From Ophiocordyceps camponoti-saundersi (nom. inval.) (lineage: Eukaryota; Ascomycota; Sordariomycetes; Hypocreales; Ophiocordycipitaceae), in contig PDHQ01000638.1 in assembly GCA_003339415.1 (NCBI GenBank), forward strand, positions 1 through 13,175: 13,175 nucleotides of DNA, read 5' to 3'. This document shows positions 1 to 10,000 of this stretch, in pieces (position 1 is the stretch's first letter; every line of letters starts with the position of its first letter). A program made the translations under genes and the position numbers. The notes beneath the pieces are model-generated. The model made no database searches. It was given only the letters and a program-made list of their open reading frames with translations, and was not told the DNA's origin.

Positions 1-292
1 TACGGCCGTCGGACACTATTCCGGAGATCTATTTATATACTCCCTAAACTCTAATATATCCGTAAGAAAAAAAAAAAGTCCTATCGTTACTTAATATTTT
101 GCGTACTAGCACTATTATTATATATATTAATACTATTTTACTCCCCCTCTCCTTCTCCTCCTCCCCTACTTATCCTATCTTCCTTCTATCTCCGCCCCCT
201 TTAACTATCTCATTCGATACTCTTTATTTTTTAGCCCCTATTTCCCCGTTCTCTTCTCTATTTGCCTCCCTCACCTCTAACGAAAAACTAGA
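1..292 (+). promoter_or_regulatory. Pyrimidine-rich upstream region of the degraded gene at 293
   Basis: From about 135 to 278 the + strand is almost all C and T, broken by short TA steps; an A-run of 11 lies at 67-77. CT-rich tracts just upstream of the start codon are common in filamentous-fungal promoters and 5' leaders, and the tract ends about 15 bases before the presumed start of the frame at 293. No defined TATA box or factor site can be assigned. A reading frame open through 99-296 is a by-product of the CT-rich composition. Confidence 0.3.
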
Positions 293-1213
293 ATAACGGC
301 CTAACCGCGACCCTAGTCCTCTTATATAAGATCTTAAATTAATCGTGATAATACCTTATATTTGCTTAATACCCGCTATACTTTATTCGATCGTGAATAT
401 TCGGATATTACGATTACTTATCGAAACCGAGTATTCCACCTATATCGCCTCTATCTATATCGGAATATACTATATTTCGAGAATATCGATTCCTAGGTAT
501 ATACCCGTTATTTCTCTTAATCCTATTCGTCTCCTATCTCGTTATTACTCTTATATATCTTTTATTCTTATCACTTCTCTTATCCCACGAGTATACTAAG
601 GGGATCGATAAACAAAACTAACCCTAATACCTATAAGTTATTACCCCCTTCCTATTATATCTAACTCGACCTCTTAGAATAATATCCTTTTATACTCTAG
701 TGCCTCCTTTAATATACCTATACCGGGTATTATACTCGCGATTATTACGACCTATATTACGATTCTCCCCTTACTAGCCGGGATAATATTACGTCGGATA
801 ATACTAGCTCCGAAATATTCGCCGACGAAGACTATAACCCCTTCGCTTACGTTAGCGAGGATATTTCGTCCGATAACGTATACCTATATTTTTATATCTA
901 CCGAATAGCTCTCAAGTTTAGTGCTAGGGAATTATAATCCTATGCCCTAGGATTAATACTCTCTATAATAAGCACTAATATCTTTCTCCCTCCACCCTAA
1001 CCGGTATTTAGGTTAATAGATAACCTTTAGGAAGTATCTTAGGAAAAGCTCGATAATTTGCGTAAAGAGATAGCTACTATTATTGCTATTTCTTTAAGGA
1101 TTAAGAAGCGAATGCCTAAAGCTTTACACGATATAATAATACAGTTAAATAGGCTAATATTTCTAGTTATCGATATGCTACTTAGTTACGACGATAATAA
1201 CGATCCTATATAA
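293..1213 (+). pseudogene. RIP-degraded unidentified gene, about 306 codons
   Basis: One reading frame (codons beginning at 293) stays readable to the TAA at 1211-1213, interrupted only by TAA and TAG, never TGA, as expected if CAA, CAG or TGG codons were hit by RIP. The likely start is ATA at 293, in the context GAATAACGG, which one TG-to-TA change would produce from an ATG. Visible content: a polar, Tyr/Ser/Asn-rich N-terminal half; an acidic stretch around 797-880 (residues DNTSSEIFADEDYNPFAYVS); a proline cluster near 995-1005; then a charged, probably helical C-terminal part from about 1031 (including EKLDNLRKEIA and RIKKRMPKAL). The many Ile and Leu codons (ATA, TTA) probably come from Thr and Ser/Pro codons. 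I do not recognise the family. It could be a host gene caught in RIP or part of an unknown repeat. The Ile-rich open stretch at 345-599 in another frame is treated as its shadow. Confidence 0.42.
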
Positions 1214-1263
1214 AATTTTATATATAAATAAGTATAACGTATAATACCTTTTTAAATATAAGC

Positions 1264-1887
1264 TATTTTAGCGGGGGAAGAAGGATACCCTAAGCAAGCG
1301 TAGCAGATACCTAAGTGGCGTAACTTCTTAGGTAACTAAAAGCTTTAACTAACATAAGGGGGGGTCTCCAGCTATAGGGGAAAAAGCCGGATAGTAATTC
1401 TCTATAGAGAAAATAATAAGGAGTCGGTTTTCCATATAGAGATAAGAGAAGAAAGAGAAGGGAAGATAAGACTAACTTAATCAAGTGCTAGGGACCCTAG
1501 AGTAAGTGTTCAAATTAGTAATTTATAGTGTAAAAGTGTAGAGTTAAAAATAAAGTTATAATTCTATTTAGTAGAGTTTTTATCTTAAGGCCCTCTCTAA
1601 GACTCGACTTGCGATATACGACTTTTATAAAAGCTATAAAGATAAGGTTAGAGGCTAATTACTTGCTTGATTTCTTCCTCTTTCGAGGGAAACTAATCTA
1701 AGCTATATACCTAGTAATAACCCTAGTCCTATATTATTCACCTTTCGTATCCTGATCCTTAGATGCCCTTAGGAAAAGAAGAAGGTTTAGAAACCATTTA
1801 ATTAAACCCTATATAAGCCCTAGAAATCCCCTAGCTAAGTTTTGCGCTCGTTTTTATTTAGGCGTGTCCATCACTGCCGCCAAACTA
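1264..1887. mobile_element. MITE-like repeat, copy 1
   Basis: First of three diverged copies of one family. Shared blocks in the same order and spacing include AAGCAAGCG(T)AGCAGAT, GCGTAACTTC, GATAGTAATTC, a GTTATAATTC...TTTT segment, AATATACGACT-like and GCTATATACCTAGT-like segments, and a closing GGCGTGTCC...GCCGCC. The 5' end (TATTTTAGCGGGGGAAGAAG) resembles the reverse complement of the 3' end (TAGTTTGGCGGCAGTGATGG), giving imperfect terminal inverted repeats with a common GG-A-(C/T)-AC core. If the outermost base pair is a RIP-altered CA, the ends read CAGT..., as in several DNA-transposon superfamilies. There is no long reading frame, so it would be non-autonomous. No convincing target-site duplication is left. 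Confidence 0.5.
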
Positions 1888-2156
1888 TATATAGTAGAAG
1901 AACATTATCCTATAATCCGTTTCTATATACCTATTAGCTATTAAACTATACTAGACTAGTTCCTTTCTTCGTAATTATAGAAAATATAATATATATATAA
2001 TAAACCCTCGTAATTATAAGAATACTTAGGAAGAAAATAAATCTTTATTTAAACGCCTTTTAAATATTCCTTTATTCTTAATATATAATAAATAAGCCTA
2101 TTTCATTATGTTATATCTTCTTAGTTACTTATATTACTTGCATTCGTAATAAGCTT
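1888..2156. other. AT-rich spacer between repeat copies 1 and 2
   Basis: Very AT-rich with several TATATA runs and no reading frame. TCGTAATTATA occurs twice (near 1969 and 2008). The second, continuing as AAGAATACTTAGGAAG, resembles a segment downstream of copy 3 (CGTAATAGTTATAAGAATA near 3440), which may mean that flank and repeat were duplicated together. Confidence 0.4.
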
Positions 2157-2789
2157 CTTTTACGCGGGGAGAAGGACACCCCAAGCAAGCCTCGCAGATA
2201 TCTAGAGTGCGTAACTTCCTACGTGACCGAAGTCTTCAACTAATACAAGGCGGTGTCCCTTCCTGCACGGGGTTAAGCCAGATAGTAATTCCCTATAGGG
2301 AAAATAATAGGAAGTCGATTTGCTATACGAAAGCAGAGGGAATAAGCTAAAAGAAGGGAATAACTATTTAAACAAACTCTTAAAATTTCGAAACGGGTAA
2401 TTAAATTAGTAATTCCTACTAATAGGTATAAGGTTTAAAACGAAGTTATAATTCCGTTTTATAGGGTTTTTGCTAAAAAAAAAATGCTATAAGTCCGCTC
2501 TAAGACTTAACTTAATATACGACTCTAGAGATAGCTATAAATATAAGGTTAGAGGGCCAAGTATTACTTGATATATTCCTCTCTTCGATAGAACTAATTT
2601 ACGCTATATACTTAGTTATAGCCCCTATCCTATCTTAACCGCTTTTTATCTTCTAATCCTTAGAAGCTCCTAGGATAAGGAAACTATCGAGTCACTATTT
2701 AATTAAGCGCCGTTCGTGCCTTTTATAGCTTACTAGAAAAGGCTGAATCGTATTTTTCCTTAGGCATGTCTGCCACCGCCGCTACACTG
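2157..2789. mobile_element. MITE-like repeat, copy 2
   Basis: The best-preserved copy, retaining more CA/TG steps than copy 1. It begins near CTTTTACGCGGGGAGAAGG and ends in CCACCGCCGCTACACTG; the reverse complement of the end (CAGTGTAGCGGCGGTGG) resembles the start. An inner inverted repeat, GAAGGACACC at 2171-2180 against GGTGTCCCTTC at 2252-2262, could fold into a stem with a loop of about 70 bases, and the same GGACA(C/T) motif recurs inverted at the 3' end (GGCATGTC). Length is close to copies 1 and 3. No coding content. The 3' end directly abuts copy 3. Confidence 0.52.
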
Positions 2790-3392
2790 CTTTGGCGGGT
2801 AAGGGGGGGGGGGGGGGGGGGGGCAATCTAAGCAAGCGCAGCAGATCCCTACGGGGCGTAACTTCCTCGGTCACCGTCGTCTTCAACTAATAGAAGAGGC
2901 GATCTTTAGCCAAATAGGCATAAGCCTAATAGTAATTCTCCTAGGAAGTTATTTTTTATAAAAAGACGAAGGAAACGAGGAGAAGTAAGGTAACGACTAC
3001 TTTATCGATAGCCTTAGTCCTCCAAACCAGTGTTTAAATAGGTAATTCGTTATATAAAGGTGTAAGGTTTAAGATAAAGCTATAATCCCGTTTAGTAGAA
3101 ATTTTGCCATAAGTACCTTTTAATACTCGATTTGCGATATACGACTTTTAAGATAGCTATACTGCTTAATTCCTTTATCTTCCACGGAAACTAAACTGCG
3201 CTATATACTTAGTAATAGCCGCTATCCTATCTTAACCCTTAAGCGCCCCTTATATCCTAATCCCCTAAAGCTTTTAAAAGAAAGGGAAGCTTAATATATT
3301 ATTTAATTAAACTCTCTAATAGTTTTTTATTACGTTCTATACTTATTTAATATCCGTTTTATTTTCGCATATCTCTTACCGTCGCCGAACTA
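2788..3392. mobile_element. MITE-like repeat, copy 3, with 21-G run
   Basis: It starts with GCTTTGGCGGG immediately at the end of copy 2 and ends in CTTACCGTCGCCGAACTA, the counterpart of CACTGCCGCCAAACTA in copy 1. Shared internal blocks include AAGCAAGCGCAGCAGAT, GCGTAACTTCCTCGG, CTTCAACTAATA, TAGTAATTCTC, GCGATATACGACTTT and CTATATACTTAGTAATAG. The subterminal GGACACCCC-type block is replaced by an uninterrupted run of 21 G (2803-2823). Slightly shorter than the other copies. No coding content. Confidence 0.5.
2803..2823 (+). repeat. Homopolymer run of 21 G
   Basis: Twenty-one consecutive G, inside the 5' end region of repeat copy 3 where the other copies have short G clusters. Such a run is prone to slippage and to assembly or sequencing length errors, so its exact length is uncertain. 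Confidence 0.9.
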
Positions 3393-3702
3393 TTTATATT
3401 TCTAATCTTTATAACTTATTTCGCGGCGTCTATAAATATCCGTAATAGTTATAAGAATATTAGTGGAAGTATTTAGTTTCTCTCTGCCTCTTACGGCTTC
3501 CTCCGCCCGGTCTTTTATATCTAACTTTTAGCCCTAGCGATATAGCAGAAAAAACTAACGATAGTTACATTTTTATAAAATATCGTTAAAAGTAAAGTAG
3601 TCAGGTACGTACCGGCTATTGCCGACGGGCGAAGTAGGTCTATAGAGAGGTGCGCACTGCGGCGTATCTTACTAATAAGCAGGTACGTACCGTACTTATA
3701 GG
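3393..3702. other. Spacer with duplicated CAGGTACGTACCG motif
   Basis: No gene seen. The 13-bp sequence CAGGTACGTACCG occurs exactly at 3602-3614 and 3680-3692; its core GGTACGTACC is a perfect palindrome. The 65 bp between are GC-richer than the surroundings and include GTGCGCAC. The right copy ends 10 bp before the 5' LTR. The motif keeps CpA steps, unlike most nearby sequence. Confidence 0.5.
3698..3702. repeat. Possible 5-bp target-site duplication, left (ATAGG)
   Basis: ATAGG just before the 5' LTR pairs with GTAGA just after the 3' LTR (12996-13000). They agree at 3 of 5 positions and both differences are A/G transitions, so they could derive from GTAGG by RIP. Five-bp duplications are typical of Ty3/gypsy elements, but the match is too short to be conclusive. 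Confidence 0.35.
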
Positions 3703-3909
3703 CAGCTAGAGGGGGAAGGTTAAAAGGGGATTACGTTATTCTAGTTATATAACTAATACTTACTTGACTGCCTATATAGGGGGCAGTTATTCCTAGAGGA
3801 TATATATATATATTAATTAACGAGGGCACTTATTAATCTTCGTGTTAAGCCCATTTCTTATGCCTATAATTAGTTTATTTAATCCCTCCGCCGTTAACCT
3901 ATCTAGCTA
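3703..3909 (+). repeat. 5' LTR
   Basis: 207 bp, matching 12789-12995 at about 84% by hand alignment without gaps. About 34 differences, of which about 31 are transitions. The ends form an inverted repeat: (C/T)AGCTAGA at the start and TCTAGCTA at the end. Shared landmarks are AGAGGGGGAAGGTTAAAAGGG near the start, GGGGGCAGTTATTCCTAGAGGATATATA in the middle and ATTAATCTTCG. TATATATATA near 3800-3813 could be the TATA element of the U3 promoter. This copy has more A/T than the 3' LTR at most differing sites. Confidence 0.9.
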
Positions 3910-3919
3910 GTGACCGAGA
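3908..3919 (+). other. Candidate primer-binding site
   Basis: TAGTGACCGAGA overlaps and follows the last bases of the 5' LTR. If the second base was G before RIP, it would read TGGTGACCGAGA, complementary to a tRNA 3' end ...TCTCGGTCA-CCA. Position and the TGG start fit an LTR-retrotransposon primer site. I cannot assign the tRNA from the sequence alone. Confidence 0.4.
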
Positions 3920-4308
3920 TAGGGGGGGGGGATCAATCTCTTAGCACTAATTGCCGATTACCGCACACGCTTAGGAACGCGACCACACTCGACTTAACAC
4001 AATAATAAACTTAAGGCTCCTAAGATATTACTAAGAACCTTATTTTGCCCCTTTTCTAACTAACCTGCCTACTCGGCAATTAAGTTCCTTCCTAATAGCA
4101 ATTCGCTTAATAATCGGGAAATTATATAGATTAATAAGGCAGTCTTGCTACGTCGCCTACCCTAATTAAAGGAGATAATAGATAAGTCCTACCTTGCTAA
4201 CTATATTAGCTCCTTCTTCGATAAGACACGAATTGCCCCCTTTTCTACTCTCTATTATCTTATTCTTCTTCTCTTTCTTTACACATATATATACACAGAA
4301 CTTTTAAT
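3910..4308 (+). other. Untranslated leader between 5' LTR and gag
   Basis: About 400 bp without a coherent frame. It starts with a run of 10 G (3922-3931), and the region around 3950-4010 keeps several CpA steps (CGCACACGC, CCACACTC) that are rare elsewhere in the element. A CT-rich stretch at about 4235-4283 precedes the presumed gag start, as in many fungal 5' leaders. A packaging signal may lie here but is not visible. Confidence 0.45.
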
Positions 4309-7080
4309 ATATACTAAATTAACTTAGCCTTCGTTTTTCATGCCTTATCCCTTTTCCCTGCTCTATTCTATAACCTAGAACTAATCTTTCTAAACGACGT
4401 TATTGCAGAGGTATTAGCTACATATGCCCTCGGCAAGTATCGGCTTTAACTAAATCTTATAGCTTCTTATAATCAGCCTCACTAGGATGGTGGGAATAGC
4501 CGACAGATTAAGCCACTAACCTAGGCAGATATTAGTAAGTTCGATAGGATATATAGCGCCTATCGCTAGCTAGAGGCAATCGACCTCGCCTTTGTTCGCC
4601 TTAATAGTAATATACCTTACTATAACGATAAAATCCGAGTAATTAATATTAGCTTAGTAGGCGTAGCCGCCAACTTTATTAACGGTAATACGTTACTTTA
4701 TAACGTCTATATTAATACTAGAAATAGCATAGCAACTAAAGCAGACCTGAAGGTTTTGCAAATATTACTCGAGGAGAGATTTACTCTAAATTATATCCTA
4801 TAGTAACCTTAAGTGCCGATAATATTCGGCTAGCAAGATAGTAAGTCGCTCTAGACGTACTATAATCGCACTCGCTAGATACTTCGGTCTATTAGGGGAT
4901 AAGACCGAGTATCGGCTATATAGGTCCTTCCCCTATTAGAGATAGCTATCCTTAGTATAATTATCTAAAAGTTTATCACGGGCATAGCTAACTAAGAACT
5001 TCGATATATTATAACTGCTTAACGAGCTATAATAGCTTTAAGTCTTATAGAAGTATAGGATATCGTCTAGGTAGCTAAGGATATTCGTCTTACGGAATAA
5101 GTTAAGCGCCAGGCCCGTGAGCAGGCAGCAACGGCCTTAATTATGCGACAGCTCTTCTAAGAGAAGTTTAGTCACTCCCTTAACACGTTAGTTAAGGAGA
5201 GACTAAGATATAAGCCCCGTTAGCAAGCATTAACTCCCTAAGCTACTGCTAATATAACTATAGCAAGCTACTAGGACTAACCTAACTAGACGGGACATCC
5301 TAGAGATAACGTTCGTCCAGACTAGATAGATCGTCTTAATAGCTTAAATCGTGGGACTTATCGTAGAGGTCGAGGTAGGTCTTATCGCTCTTTAAATAAC
5401 TACCGCTAGAATAACCGCTAGAGTAAGTATCGCGGAGGCTATTACGGAGGCCGTGGTGGCAATAATAGCAGACAGGTTAACTAGGCAAACCTAAAGGACT
5501 TGACTAACGTATACGTGAATAGTTCACTTTCCCTTCCACTAGACTAGGTTATTTGCTTTAAATGCGGGCAACCCGGGCACTACGCCACGTCTTATATTAC
5601 TCCCGAAGCGCAGCAGCTTTAAGGTTAGGAGAAAGATATCTTAAGAGGTTTAACCGCAGTCGGCAGAGGCCCGAAGCCCCTTTAATAGGTAATTGCTATA
5701 CCTCCACTAATAACCTAGGCTATTACGGCGTACTAGGTCGACCTTAGATATTAAGACCTCTTAGAACGGAACCTCTACTAAGGTCTAATTAACAAACTCT
5801 ACGACATACCTATAGATAATAGTGGGAACGTTTATTCTAATATTATTAGTTTAGGAATTAATAAGTCCGTATAAGGTAATATAGGTGGCATTAATAATAC
5901 TAATACTATAGCTTGCAAGCTCCAATCACTTACTATAATAGATAGAGATAACGTTAAACTTAGTAAGATAGTTCGTGACGCACTTATAGTGTTAGTTATA
6001 GCAGCCGGACTTAGCAAACCACTGATTAAAAAGAGATTAATTAACCCGATACTCTTAGAGGAAATATTTAAGAATAATTCAGACCCAGAGGCAACCTTAC
6101 ATTATAAAACGCCTAAAGTGCCTAATTAGCCAGGACTATTAAGTGCTAAGAAGAGCATAATAGCTAATAAGAAAAAGAGGGCTAAGGGTTTAGCGGAAGT
6201 CTAGGCAAGAGATAGCCTAGGTAACATTGATTAGATTAAACTAGCGAAGAGATTTATTATGCCTATCAATCTAGTGGATTTCTAGCAGGTGAGTCCAGAA
6301 GGGGCTAAGCAATTTAGGTATCTCTCGTTACGTAAGAGATAGACCTCTATTAAGACGAAGGCTAAAGGCAAGGGCAAGGGCAAGTCTAAAGCAGTGCACA
6401 TTAGCAGTGACAGAGTTAACCTAGCTAGGCAGGATGCAAATACCCGTTTAATTAAAGAAACTAGAGATTGTAAGACCTTTAGAGTTCTATACACTATCTT
6501 ATTTTAAGTCGATAGTAAAAACAAGTCCCTAAAGCTAGCAGACAAGAACATAATAGCAGACTAAGGGTCTTAGGTAAGTTTTATTAACTACGATTTTGCT
6601 AATCGCAATAAAATCCCCGTTATAGACCTAAAGGATATTAGGTTTAGCAAGCTAGCTATAAAAGTCGCGGATAGATCGCGTATTCTCGTTTATAACTTTG
6701 CTATCCTAAATATAAACGTCTCTAGGGTAATTAGAGAAGTCTAGGCGATCGTCAAGCCTAAAAATAATAACGTGGTCGATAACCTACCCCTTCTATTAGG
6801 TATACCTTAGCTCTTTAACGTTAACGCCGTTATCTATATTAAGACCGGCACTTTAACAATTAGAGATCGTGATTAAGGTGACACACCGGTGGCCTTGCAA
6901 GGCCCGCAAATAGCTATGTCGCTAAGACAGAAGTTAGTCCTAGCGCCTAACGCCCCGCCTATCTTAAGGAAGTTTATTAGGCTCCCTAAATTAACGTTCG
7001 AAGATATAGATAGCGATAATAAGAACGACTCCGACACCTCTTCTAAGGACTTAACTTCTGAGAATAATAACGATAATTAG
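4309..7080 (+). pseudogene. gag-pro: gag-protease polyprotein, RIP-degraded
   Basis: One frame of about 920 codons with many TAA/TAG and no TGA. It would encode the capsid/nucleocapsid protein and aspartic protease of the retrotransposon. Order: a capsid-like helical region (about 4360-5180); an Arg/Gly-rich stretch at 5350-5460 (including RRGRGRSYRS and RGGYYGGRGG); a CCHC zinc knuckle at 5554-5595, CFKCGQPGHYATS, whose last Cys is now TAT (Tyr); a Lys-rich linker with KGKGKGKSK near 6360-6390; a retropepsin-like domain with A-D-stop-G-S at 6556-6570 and a closing PLLLGIP-stop-L near 6787-6816, where the stop sits at the usual Trp. An acidic Ser/Asn/Asp-rich tail (about 6991-7077) follows. 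The start is uncertain: ATA at 4309 is a candidate mutated ATG, but a more downstream start is possible. The terminal TAG at 7078 may itself be a RIP product. Confidence 0.85.
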
Positions 7081-7085
7081 ATTAA

Positions 7086-10000
7086 ATCGTCAAACTAGGT
7101 TATTAGCGCCGACCTAGGCAGGTTACAAAACTGCAGCTAACTGGAAATATTATTATTAGTTTAGACTTTGCATATTTTATTATAGACCCGATTGCTTCAT
7201 TTATAAGCTACGCCCCTAAATTAATAAGGCAGGCCACATATATATAGACTTAGATAAACTTTTATATAAATTATGCTCTTACTTCTTACTATTACCCCCT
7301 CGTCGATTCTAATCTTCTTTCCTTAACTACGGCTGCTGCAGAGACCGTACTTAATAGTCCCTAATAATTATAGAGCGATCTAGTTACTAGACCTGTGACT
7401 AAATAATAGTTAAGTAGATAATACTAGCCTAGGCTATAGGCAGATAGGCTATCAGCGTCACTATTCCCAACATAGAGGAGAGTTTAGCGACGAGAAATTA
7501 ATAATTCTATTAACAAATATTTAGTTATAGCATAGTTTAACGCCTATAGTATCACGCTTAGACCTTTAGTCCCGGATCACTTAAGAGAGGAGATTACACG
7601 CACGTTCTATACCTATCGTGATCTTAAGGGTCGGGACACACGCGATATGCCACCTATAGACTTATTCCTACATCACCCGAGGATTATACCGGGAACTAAA
7701 CTATAGTGCCGCAGTAGGAAGAAAAGATAGAGTGCTCTAGAATAATACTAGATAAATAAAATTATTCGTAAGAATATTAACTTAGGAATCTATAAGTATA
7801 TAGTAGCGGCTAACGGTAAGTTAAGCTAATAGTCGGCGGAACCTATTATAGTAGTTAAGGACGAGTCTAACCTATAGGCTAAAATACGATTAATAATTAA
7901 CTACTATAACGTTAACGAAGACTTGCTAGGCACCACTATCCTATTACTATCGGAGCTCTATAATAGACTCTTAGATCTAAGAATAGGTTTATTTAGTATG
8001 TTCGACTTAAAGCATAGCTACTAGGCTATACCCGTCGTATCTAAACTGCGCTATATTCTAGCGTTTTAAATCCCTAGTTTTTCCTAATTATAGCCTATAA
8101 GGCTCCCTCAGGGGACCTAATCCGTAGCTTATAGCTTTACCGAAATAACGAAGCTAGCATTTAAGGCTATACCCGAACCTCTGCCCGAACTATCTCTGTT
8201 AGCGGTCCCTGCTAAAGGCTATTATATTGCGCCTCTTAATAACTATATAGACGATATCTTCTCAAAATATGCTACGTTCGAGGAATAATGGGCGTTTATC
8301 AGGGACCACTTTCTGCCTAGATTATTATAGGCCTTACTCCGGTTAAGTTTTAAGAAGGTCTTTCTTAGCATAATAGAAATCCTAGTAGTAGGATAGACGT
8401 ATTATATGGGTGGACGGATTATAATTAAGCCTAGGAGGCTTTAGAAAATCTAAGAATAGCCGGTGCTAACGAATTAGAGGTAAGTTAGGGCATTTCTCGG
8501 AGTAATCGGACCCTGCCGGAGATAGATAGTTAATTGCGCAGAGTTCTCCCGACTATTAACGCGACTTACTAGAAATGTTCCCTTCTTATAGGGGCTATCT
8601 AAGGCTTTATCCTTTATAATCCTTAAGTTTCTCGCCGAAGCAGTAGTAGCTATCTACGGGCCTTAACTTAATAAGCCGGTACTTATATATATAGATGCTT
8701 TAAGGTTCGGAGTAGGCTACGTTATCCTGCAGTAATAAGGAGATAGCCTAGTGCCGATTTTATATAACTCCTTTCTCTTCACGAAGATATAGCGTAACTA
8801 TGGAATATATAAGCGGGAACTTTATGCTTTAGTCGAATTCTGCCGTCGCCACTAATATCTATTCCGCATAATAGACAAATTAACTATCTTCACAGACCAC
8901 TTCCTTATCATATAGTTCCTAACTTCTAAGGGCTATAAAGGTATCTACGCTCGATAGGTAACTAAGCTGCGGCTGCTAAATATTAAGATTGCCCACGTTA
9001 AGGGTTCGCGAAACCAGGCTACGGATAGTTTATCTAGGACAATCTTCCCATCTAACGAATACTAAGCTGCGGATATTATAGACTAGGGAATAGTTAATAC
9101 TAATACCGGACTATAGAAATAGAAAGATAGCCTGCAAGGCTATAAGGCGCTCCTTAAACACCTGGCGGGTGTGCCCCTTAAGAAACCACCCACTAACAAG
9201 ACGGGCACCCCTTTACCACAACTAACTGCGCTCTAATAGAATGCCTTATCAGCCTTATAGACCTGGGAAAAAGAAGATAACAAGACCCGAGTAGACCTCC
9301 GAGCAGCTATAGCATTCGTAAGAGAGACGGATAAGATATCGAGGCTATCAGACTATTATATAGACTACTATTACGCAGATATAGTCAATTAGCTATAACA
9401 TAGCAAGGTTCCTAACAAACTTAATCGCATCTTAGCAAATCGTATTAGACGATAGGCGGCATCTTTTAAATAGTTAATATAAACGAATACCCTACTATAT
9501 AAAGGGAGTTATTTAACTAAGTGGCAGAGATACCTTCTCCGACACGAGATCCCGCAAGCACTCCACTAAGCTTATAATTTAAGTGGCCACTTTAGGCTAG
9601 ATGCTACGCGTCGGCGACTCTATATATATATCTTCTAGCCTAGAATAGCTTAGGACATTATATCCTATATAGCAAGTTATAGAGAATATACTTTATATTC
9701 TAACCGAAAGCCGAAGGCGCCGGATTAGCTAATCTCCATTTTAGCACCCTTTCAGGTCCTTGCTATAGACTATATAGGACCATTCCTAACGGCCGCAGAT
9801 AGGACTAAGTTTATGCTAGTGTTAGTTAACTATTTCTCTTATTTTATATAGCTTATAGCCTACCGAATAACGGGAGCCTCGGAGACTATTATTAGGCTAA
9901 GAAATTAGCTAGACTTTATTGCGATTATACCTATAGCTATCTACTCCGACTTAGGTTCCGCCTTTTTATCGAGGGAAGTTTCAGCCTTCTTAACGGCAAG

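Noticed and set aside
99..296. 65-residue open frame on the + strand
   Set aside because: Starts at TTG and follows a CT-rich low-complexity tract; no domain-like content.
345..599. 84-residue Ile-rich open frame on the + strand
   Set aside because: Starts at GTG, not ATG; its Ile/Tyr/Ser bias is what RIP produces, and the frame used for 293-1213 extends further with a consistent stop spectrum.
2165..2265. tRNA or 5S rRNA-derived sequence in the repeat family
   Set aside because: The ~90-base stem-loop-like block has no tRNA cloverleaf arms, A/B boxes or 5S landmarks that I can see.
1264..3392. CRISPR-like or tandem satellite array
   Set aside because: Only three long, unevenly spaced, diverged copies with inverted ends; nothing like short regular direct repeats.
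5562..5747. 61-residue + strand frame starting at an ATG
   Set aside because: Lies out of frame inside the gag zinc-knuckle region; a shadow of the gag frame.
5832..6494. Two short minus-strand open frames (5832-6017 and 6282-6494)
   Set aside because: Antisense to the gag-protease frame, low complexity, no recognisable content; long antisense frames are expected where TAA/TAG are made on one strand.
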